Positions 13,993 through 19,574 of a stretch of DNA of 20,879 bases are shown here, piece by piece; positions within the stretch are counted from its first letter, which is position 1, and each line of letters begins with the position of its first letter. The position numbers were made by a program, and so were the translations under genes. The DNA comes from JAZQUM01 sp045631305 (lineage in GTDB: Bacteria > Bacillota > Clostridia > Oscillospirales > Oscillospiraceae). The stretch is from contig JAZQUM010000029.1 in NCBI GenBank assembly GCA_045631305.1, positions 1-20,879 of the forward strand. Reading direction: 5' to 3'. The notes below the pieces were generated by a model. That model saw nothing but the letters and a program-made list of their open reading frames with translations. It had not been told where the DNA came from and searched no databases.

Positions 13993-14021
13993 TTGACCTT
14001 GTTTCTTCACTATGGTAAAAT
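13993..14021 (+). promoter_or_regulatory. Sigma-A promoter of the xanthine dehydrogenase operon
   Basis: TTGACC (13993-13998), a 17-base spacer, then TAAAAT (14016-14021) preceded by TGG (extended -10). The start would be near 14028, giving a leader of about 95 bases. Confidence 0.75.
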
Positions 14022-14039
14022 ATTAATAAGTATGCACTC

Positions 14040-14053
14040 TGAAAACGTTTACT
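14040..14053 (+). promoter_or_regulatory. LacI/CcpA-type operator (cre-like site) downstream of the xdh start
   Basis: TGAAAACGTTTACT contains the palindrome AAACGTTT and agrees with the Firmicute cre consensus (TGWAANCGNTNWCA) at every position but the last. Lying about 12-25 bases into the transcript, it is placed for roadblock repression by CcpA or by a dedicated LacI-family purine regulator; the sequence cannot tell these apart. Confidence 0.5.
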
Positions 14054-14056
14054 TTT

Positions 14057-14093
14057 CGGTCCTTTTGGACCGTTCACCGCCCCTCTGAGGCGG
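14057..14093 (+). promoter_or_regulatory. Two leader hairpins upstream of xdhA
   Basis: CGGTCC-TTTT-GGACCG (14057-14072) is a perfect 6-base-pair stem. It is followed by CCGCC (14077-14081) pairing with GGCGG (14089-14093) around a 7-base loop. No T-run follows, so neither is a terminator. They end about 15 bases before the ribosome binding site and could modulate mRNA stability or bind a regulator. No known riboswitch class was recognised. Confidence 0.45.
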
Positions 14094-14123
14094 AAGATTC
14101 TGCTATTTCAGGAGGAAGTACAG

Positions 14124-16214
14124 ATGTCAAAACTTGTTGGTACCTCTGCCATCCGCTTGGATGTTCCCGCCAAAGCCATGGGCAAAGCGCTCTATGCAGC
14201 GGACTATTCCGCGCCCGACATGCTCCATGTTGTGCTGGTCCGCGCTCAGCTGGCTCACGCTGTTATTAAGGGTATTCAGCTCCCTCTCCTTCCCGAGGGC
14301 ACTTATTGTTATACAGCTGCAGATATTCCTTCCAATGTGCTGCCTTCCATCATGAGCGACCAGCCTGTTCTGGCAGCTGAAAAGGTTCGCTACATGGGCG
14401 AACCTATTGCCATCGTTGCAGCCCCCACTCCGGAAGAAGCCCGCGCTGTTGCCGCACAGGTGAAGGTGGAACTGGAAGCGTTGGAAATCGTGGAAGATAT
14501 GCAGGCAGCGCTGGAAGATAGTTCTCCCCGCGTGTTTGAAAAGGGCAACCTTTGCTCCGAATTCCACAGCGAAAAGGGCAATATTGAAGAAGATTTTGCC
14601 AAATGCGCTTTTGTTTTGGAAGAAACCTTTGAAATGCCCATTCAGGCTCACGGCTTCCTGGAGCCTGAAGCAGCTTTCACTTACCGTGATGAAGAAGGCC
14701 GCCTGTGCCTGATCTCCTCTACGCAAAATGCCTTTGCTGACAGAAACATGATCGCCAGCGTTTTGCAGATCCCCCATGAAATGATCACCTCCAAGGCCGC
14801 TACCGTAGGCGGCGGCTTCGGCGGCAAGGACGGCAACACCACCCAGATCTTTGCAGCCGTGGTCACCCACTATACGGGCCGCCCCGCCAGATGCGTCTTC
14901 ACCCGCGAAGAAAATATCCGCTTCGGCATGAAGCGCCACAATGCCATTGTCTATGCCAAGATGGGTTTCTCCAACGAAGGTAATGTACTGGCATTCCAAG
15001 GCAAGATGTGGATGGATACCGGCGCCTATGCCATTCTCGGCCCCGCTGTGCTGGGCCTTGGCACGGAACATATGACGGGCCCCTATTTCATCCCCAGCGT
15101 CAAGCTGGACGGCTGGCTGGCCTATACCAACCATGCTCCCGCCTCCGCCATGCGCGGTTTCGGTGCGCCCCAGAGCGCCATGGCCGTGGAATACCTGATG
15201 AACGAGGCTGCAGCCCGCCTTGGTCTGGATCCTTTGGATATCCGCCTGCGCAATGCCATTCACCGCGGTCAGAGCGGTCCCATGGGCGCAGAGATGGATC
15301 ATTCTGTGGCTTTCGAAGAGGCGCTGCGTCTCTTTGCTGAAAGTGACTTCTATCGCGAAATGAAAAACGCTCCCCAGAGTGGTGTGGGATACGGCATTGC
15401 CGCCGGTATGATGAGCAGCGGCATGGGCAAAAACGTTCCCGATACCTCCATTGCGCAAATCGAGAAAAAGGCCGATGATCATTATATCGTCCGGATCGGT
15501 CTTGTTGATATCGGTCAGGGCAGCGAAACCATTCTTGCCATGATCGCAGCAGATGCGCTGGGTGTGCCCCTCTCTGCCATCGAAATGCGCATGGGCAACA
15601 CGGAAGAAACCAAGGACAGCGGCTCCACCGCTGCCAGCCGCACCACCTACGGCTGCGGCAATGCCATCGTAGAAGCCGCCAAAAAGATCCGCGAAGGCGC
15701 AGACTATGCCGAAGGCGTCTGCGTGTTCCCCGAACTCCCCGGAGACGACGGCGTTCATTGCATCTTTGCCTTTATCGTGCAGGGCACCAAACTGAAAGTA
15801 GACCCCGTTACGGGCGCAGTAAATCTTCTGGATGTTCATAACGTGACGGAAGCGGGCAACATCATTAACCCTGTCATGATGTCCGGTCAGATCTTCGGTG
15901 GTATCGCCATGTCCACAGGCTATGCTCTTTCTGAGCAGGTCCGCTATCAGGATGGCCGCAGTCTGGAAACCGACTTTGCCAGCTATGTTATGCCCACCGC
16001 GCTAGATGCGCCTCACATGGTCAACGAAAATGTTCCCGCCTTTGAAGAAAGCGGCCCTTACGGGGCAAAGGGCATTGCAGAAGCTTCTACCGTAGCGCTG
16101 GCTCCCGCTATCACCGCTGCTGTAAAGCAGATTTGTCCTTCCCTGCATCCCACCCGTCTCCCCCTGGATCGTGAGCAGATCCTGGAGGCTATGGGATCCT
16201 CCGTCACTTTATAA
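14124..16214 (+). CDS. xdhA: Xanthine dehydrogenase, molybdenum-binding subunit (compact form)
   Basis: 696-residue molybdopterin-binding subunit of the xanthine oxidase family. The N-terminal domain (about 1-120, AIRLDVPAKAMGKALYAADY) precedes the Mo domains. These carry HGFLEPEA (Glu180 aligns with the substrate-positioning Glu of purine hydroxylases), VGGGFGGKDGN (228-238), SAMRGFGAPQ (341-350), DIGQGSET (462-469), GSTAASRTTYG (500-510), and GPYGAKGIAEAS (645-656), whose Glu653 occupies the place of the general base. Against E. coli XdhA (about 752 residues, recalled) it lacks roughly 55 residues after about residue 525, where the chain goes from KKIREGADYAEGV almost straight to DGVHCIFAF. 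The AGGAGGAAGTACAG before the ATG fixes the start. It is first of the xdhA-B-C operon and divergent from the importer. It should convert hypoxanthine to xanthine and urate or the reverse; another N-heterocycle is possible. No cofactor-maturation gene is nearby. Confidence 0.87.
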   Translation: MSKLVGTSAIRLDVPAKAMGKALYAADYSAPDMLHVVLVRAQLAHAVIKGIQLPLLPEGTYCYTAADIPSNVLPSIMSDQPVLAAEKVRYMGEPIAIVAAPTPEEARAVAAQVKVELEALEIVEDMQAALEDSSPRVFEKGNLCSEFHSEKGNIEEDFAKCAFVLEETFEMPIQAHGFLEPEAAFTYRDEEGRLCLISSTQNAFADRNMIASVLQIPHEMITSKAATVGGGFGGKDGNTTQIFAAVVTHYTGRPARCVFTREENIRFGMKRHNAIVYAKMGFSNEGNVLAFQGKMWMDTGAYAILGPAVLGLGTEHMTGPYFIPSVKLDGWLAYTNHAPASAMRGFGAPQSAMAVEYLMNEAAARLGLDPLDIRLRNAIHRGQSGPMGAEMDHSVAFEEALRLFAESDFYREMKNAPQSGVGYGIAAGMMSSGMGKNVPDTSIAQIEKKADDHYIVRIGLVDIGQGSETILAMIAADALGVPLSAIEMRMGNTEETKDSGSTAASRTTYGCGNAIVEAAKKIREGADYAEGVCVFPELPGDDGVHCIFAFIVQGTKLKVDPVTGAVNLLDVHNVTEAGNIINPVMMSGQIFGGIAMSTGYALSEQVRYQDGRSLETDFASYVMPTALDAPHMVNENVPAFEESGPYGAKGIAEASTVALAPAITAAVKQICPSLHPTRLPLDREQILEAMGSSVTL

Positions 16215-16238
16215 CTGGTTTCACGAAAGGAGTTTTAT

Positions 16239-17066
16239 ATGCATTTCGATCTGCACCGTCCCAACTCCATTCAGGAAGCGCTGGATCTATATGAGAAAAC
16301 CAACGGCTCTTATCTTGCAGGCGGCACTGTCCTTCTGGTAAATCACCACAGAGGCGCAGACATCGGCCGTCATCTTATCAGTCTTGAGGGCATTGCAGCT
16401 CTTCAGGGCATCCGCGAAACTGAGGAAGGCATCGTCATCGGCGCATGCACCACATTGGATGCCATTGAATGCAGCGATCTTCTGCGGCGCGAGACTTATT
16501 CTCTCTGGCAGGCTGCCGCGCAGACAGGCGGCCCTCAGATCCGTAACAGAGCCACCATCGGCGGCAATGTAGCGGCAGGCTCCCCCTCTTCCGACCTTGC
16601 TGCTCCCTTGTTGGTACTGGGCGCTGTGATGCGCCTGGAAGGTCCCAACGGCAAGCGTGAGCTGCCCATTAAGGATCTTTTTATCCATGTGTTCAAAACC
16701 GCACTGCTGCCGGGCGAATTTATCACCGAGTTTGTTATTCCCCGCAAAGCGGACATCGCTTCCAAGTTTGTCAAAGTAGGCAAGCGCAACGCGCTGGCTG
16801 TTTCCTGCATCAATATGGCTGTAGCTTTTAATTCTGCAGACGGTTGGTCTGTGGCAGTAGGCGCTGCTGCCCCCACTCCCCGCCTGTGCCGGGGCACTAT
16901 AGATATCCTGAACGCAGGAAATTTGGATGAAGCGCGGCTTTCTCAGGCCTGTGAAATGATCCTCACCGAAATCGCTCCCATTGATGACCGCTGGGCCACG
17001 GCATCTTACCGCCGCAAGGTCTGCGTCAATCTGTTGAAAACCATGGTAAAGGAGGTGCGCGCATGA
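16239..17066 (+). CDS. xdhB: Xanthine dehydrogenase, FAD-binding subunit
   Basis: 275-residue medium subunit that passes electrons from the Fe-S centres to FAD and NAD. The FAD-binding motifs are SYLAGGTVLLVN (24-35) and the longer QIRNRATIGGN (100-110) with SPSSDLAAPLL (115-125). The C-terminal CO-dehydrogenase flavoprotein domain begins near residue 170 (KVGKRNALAVSCINMAV). Length matches E. coli XdhB (about 290). The start has AAAGGAG upstream, 24 bases after xdhA, and the stop overlaps xdhC as ATGA. Confidence 0.92.
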   Translation: MHFDLHRPNSIQEALDLYEKTNGSYLAGGTVLLVNHHRGADIGRHLISLEGIAALQGIRETEEGIVIGACTTLDAIECSDLLRRETYSLWQAAAQTGGPQIRNRATIGGNVAAGSPSSDLAAPLLVLGAVMRLEGPNGKRELPIKDLFIHVFKTALLPGEFITEFVIPRKADIASKFVKVGKRNALAVSCINMAVAFNSADGWSVAVGAAAPTPRLCRGTIDILNAGNLDEARLSQACEMILTEIAPIDDRWATASYRRKVCVNLLKTMVKEVRA

Positions 17067-17542
17067 GTCAGGTTCTGCACTGCACCGTAAACGGCATCCC
17101 CGTAGAGCGCACCGTAGCGGAAGACCGCACGCTGCTTGCTTTCCTGCGGGAAGATCTGAAGCTCACAGGTACCAAAGAAGGCTGCGGCGAAGGTGACTGC
17201 GGCGCCTGCACCGTTTTGGTAGATGGCGTCAGCGTCAACAGCTGCCTGTATCTCGCCCTTCTGGCGGAAGGCCGCAGCATCGTTACCATCGAAGGTCTGG
17301 CCGAGGATGGCCGCATGAACGAACTGCAGGATGCTTTTATCCGCCACGGCGCTGTTCAGTGCGGGTTCTGTTCCCCCGGCATGATCCTCTCTGCTGAGCG
17401 TCTGCTTTCCCGAAATTCCGATCCTTCCGAAGAAGAGATCCGCCGCGGTTTAAGCGGCAACCTCTGCCGCTGCACAGGCTACCAGCAGATGGTAGATGCC
17501 ATCACAGAAGTAGCTGCTACCCGCAGAGAAAAAGAAAACTAA
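17063..17542 (+). CDS. xdhC: Xanthine dehydrogenase, [2Fe-2S] iron-sulfur subunit
   Basis: 159-residue small subunit with two [2Fe-2S] clusters. The N-terminal plant-ferredoxin-type cluster is bound by Cys41, Cys46, Cys49 and Cys61 (GCGEGDCGACTVLVDG). The C-terminal helical cluster is bound by Cys100, Cys103, Cys135 and Cys137 (QCGFCSPGM and NLCRCTGY). All eight ligands are present. It relays electrons from the molybdenum centre to FAD. It is last in the operon and followed by a terminator. Confidence 0.94.
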   Translation: MSQVLHCTVNGIPVERTVAEDRTLLAFLREDLKLTGTKEGCGEGDCGACTVLVDGVSVNSCLYLALLAEGRSIVTIEGLAEDGRMNELQDAFIRHGAVQCGFCSPGMILSAERLLSRNSDPSEEEIRRGLSGNLCRCTGYQQMVDAITEVAATRREKEN

Positions 17543-17557
17543 AACATATAAAAAAAC

Positions 17558-17580
17558 AGGTTCCTGCCGTGCAGGAACCT
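17558..17580. terminator. Bidirectional terminator between convergent xdhC and ade
   Basis: AGGTTCCTGC pairs perfectly with GCAGGAACCT around a CGT loop, with an A-run on the left and a T-run on the right, so it can end transcription from both sides. Confidence 0.88.
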
Positions 17581-17595
17581 CTTTTTTTATATTAC

Positions 17596-19359
17596 TTAGC
17601 GACTTTCCAAAACCAAAGAGCAGGTCGTGTGCTTCAGAACATCAATAAGGCCCACATCCGTCAGCCCCAGGTCAGGCACAGTGGGGAGCGAGATGAAAGA
17701 AAGCGTCATAAAAGGCGCTGCCATTTCGCAGCCAAGTTCGGCAACAGCGCGGTTGGCAACTTCCATCTGTTCCATAACGTCACCTGCAGGCAGCGGGCTC
17801 ATCAATCCGCCCAGCGGCAGCGCAACAGATGCCTTCACCTCACCGTCTGCCACACAGGCAAAACCGCCCTGCAGGCGTTCCAGTTCGCGGACGGCCAGCA
17901 GCATGTCACGGTCATTGGTACCCACAACCACAATGTTATGGTGATCGTGAGACACAGAAGATGCCAGCGCACCCTTTTTCAGTTTGAAGCCACGGACCAG
18001 CGCGCTGCAAACGCGGCCGTTCTTGCCGTAACGCTCCACCACAGAGAGCTTCAGCAGATCGCGGGCAGGATCGGCTGCGATCTCTCCGTTTTCCACCTTC
18101 ATCCATGCATCGGCTTTGCTGTTGATGATCTGATCGGGAATCAGACCAATCACCTGACAGCGCGCTTCGCTTCCTTCACTGCCAATGGCAAAGTCCGCTT
18201 CGGAGAGCGCAGGAGAAACATGAACGGTTTCAAAAAGATGCGCGGGATAAGCCTTGGCTTCCGTCTTTACAGCCACGCCATTTTCTGCCACCACGCGGCC
18301 ATCCTTCAGCACCATGCTGGGACGGATGGTCTTCAGGTCAGGCAGCAGCATCAGGTCCGCCAGGCGGCCGGGCGTCAAAGAGCCCAGACGGTCTTCCATG
18401 CGGAAATGGCGAGCAGTGTTGATGGTAGCCATCTGAATAGCCTCAACGGGATCGATACCCGCATCGATCGCCAGCTGCACATTGTAGCTGATGTGTCCTT
18501 CTCGGGCAATATCCTGCACGTGCTTATCGTCTGTGCAGAACATGATGTGCTCTGTGGGGAGCTTATGCTCAGCAACACCTGCGAGCAATTCCCGACCGTT
18601 GCGCTCACTGCTGCCTTCGCGAATAAACACGGAGATACCCACACGCAAACGGTTCAACAGTTCCTCATAGGTAACGCATTCATGGTCATCCGTCAGGTGA
18701 CCTGCAGCATACATGTTGAGTTCCAGCGGTCCAAGACCAATGGCATGACCGTTGCAGACACAACCTGCGTCCATAGCGGTGAGCACCTTTTCCAGATACT
18801 CATCCCGCATATCCAGGATTTTGGAAGGATCCAGTTCACCCAGGCTGACACTCTCAGGCCGCGCCAGAAGAATTCTTACTTCCTTGGGCCCCAGAATACC
18901 GCCGGTGGTCTCCAATCCGGGCGCAGTGGGCACGCGGGAAGGGATCTCCAAAAACATGCGGAAAGGCAGTTTTTCTGCCTGATCTACCAGTGCAAGAAGG
19001 CCCTCTTCCCCTGCTACATTGGCAATTTCCATGGCATCCACCATCAGCGTAGTGGTGCCCCAGGGCACGATCACCTCTGCCAAAGCCTCAGGCGTCAGCA
19101 GCGTTGTTTCGACATGAACGTGGGCATCCATAAAACCGGGAACAGCATACTGTCCGCCGCAATCGATCACCTTTTCCGCGCCTACAGCAGGATCGGGATC
19201 AATGGCCACTATATGCCCATCATAAATACTGATGGATGCAGAACGAATTTCCTTGGTATAGACATCCACAAGCTGCAGATTGGTCAGCAGCAGATCCGCC
19301 TGACGGTGACCGCCTGCCGCTTCCAGCTGGCATTTCAACTTTTGAATCCGGCTTTCCAT
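17596..19359 (-). CDS. ade: Adenine deaminase-family amidohydrolase
   Basis: 587-residue two-domain protein: an amidohydrolase domain (about 25-370) and an adenine deaminase C-terminal domain (about 400-580). Expected metal-site residues are His80 and His82 (PGFMDAHVH), Glu175 (SLGELD), His205 (CNGHAIGLG), His226 (TDDHE) and Asp277 (FCTDDKHVQDIAREGHI). REGSSERN and the C-terminal VSHDHHNIVVVG and FISLPTVPDLGLT are also typical. The characterised E. coli enzyme deaminates adenine to hypoxanthine, which the adjacent xanthine dehydrogenase could use. Compared with that enzyme (recalled), DPHEI reads DAMEI (Met110) and the stretch after Glu175 differs, so the substrate may not be plain adenine. 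An ATG six codons upstream is rejected: AAGGAGGACTATAAA lies just before the ATG at 19357-19359. It has its own promoter and is convergent with xdhABC. Confidence 0.86.
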   Translation of the reverse strand: MESRIQKLKCQLEAAGGHRQADLLLTNLQLVDVYTKEIRSASISIYDGHIVAIDPDPAVGAEKVIDCGGQYAVPGFMDAHVHVETTLLTPEALAEVIVPWGTTTLMVDAMEIANVAGEEGLLALVDQAEKLPFRMFLEIPSRVPTAPGLETTGGILGPKEVRILLARPESVSLGELDPSKILDMRDEYLEKVLTAMDAGCVCNGHAIGLGPLELNMYAAGHLTDDHECVTYEELLNRLRVGISVFIREGSSERNGRELLAGVAEHKLPTEHIMFCTDDKHVQDIAREGHISYNVQLAIDAGIDPVEAIQMATINTARHFRMEDRLGSLTPGRLADLMLLPDLKTIRPSMVLKDGRVVAENGVAVKTEAKAYPAHLFETVHVSPALSEADFAIGSEGSEARCQVIGLIPDQIINSKADAWMKVENGEIAADPARDLLKLSVVERYGKNGRVCSALVRGFKLKKGALASSVSHDHHNIVVVGTNDRDMLLAVRELERLQGGFACVADGEVKASVALPLGGLMSPLPAGDVMEQMEVANRAVAELGCEMAAPFMTLSFISLPTVPDLGLTDVGLIDVLKHTTCSLVLESR

Positions 19360-19400
19360 TTTATAGTCCTCCTTCATGTTGTTATAGTTTATATGGTGTA

Positions 19401-19429
19401 ATTATAGCAAAATTTTCACTTTTCTTCAA
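19401..19429 (-). promoter_or_regulatory. Sigma-A promoter of the adenine deaminase gene
   Basis: Minus strand: TTGAAG (19424-19429), a 17-base spacer, then consensus TATAAT (19401-19406) preceded by TGC (extended -10), about 40 bases before the start. Confidence 0.75.
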
Positions 19430-19476
19430 GCCGAAGCCGCACACCGCTCTCACAGAACAAACAATCTGCGCATATA

Positions 19477-19488
19477 ACACAATTGTGT
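19477..19488. promoter_or_regulatory. Palindrome upstream of the reductase promoter
   Basis: A perfect 12-base inverted repeat, ACACAATTGTGT, lies 28 bases before the -10 of the flavin reductase gene, near its -35 region. It has the form of an operator for a dimeric regulator; the regulator is unknown. Confidence 0.35.
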
Positions 19489-19503
19489 CCACATTCCCTT
19501 TTG

Positions 19504-19522
19504 TTGACAGACATGGTATAAT
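19504..19522 (+). promoter_or_regulatory. Extended -10 promoter of the flavin reductase gene
   Basis: TGG followed by consensus TATAAT (19517-19522). A consensus TTGACA lies at 19504-19509, but only 7 bases separate it from the -10, so it cannot serve as the -35 for this element. Confidence 0.55.
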
Positions 19523-19574
19523 AAATAAGTTAAGATTTCCTTATAAATAACAAGAAAAGGAACGGTGAATTTGT

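Larger units (their letters stand above)
13763..14123. other. Divergent regulatory region between importer and xanthine dehydrogenase
   Basis: 361 bases without a gene. It holds the importer leader and promoter (minus strand, -35 at 13906-13911), a relatively featureless stretch 13912-13992, and the dehydrogenase promoter, operator-like site and leader hairpins (plus strand). The two -35 elements are 81 bases apart and point away from each other, so one regulator could reach both. No purine-aptamer riboswitch core was found on either strand. Confidence 0.7.

Noticed and set aside
14127..15839. 570-codon minus-strand open frame inside xdhA
   Set aside because: Antisense shadow created by codon bias; the plus strand encodes the complete molybdenum subunit.
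17569..19401. 610-codon plus-strand open frame opposite the adenine deaminase gene
   Set aside because: Antisense shadow; it would start inside the bidirectional terminator and has no recognisable domain.
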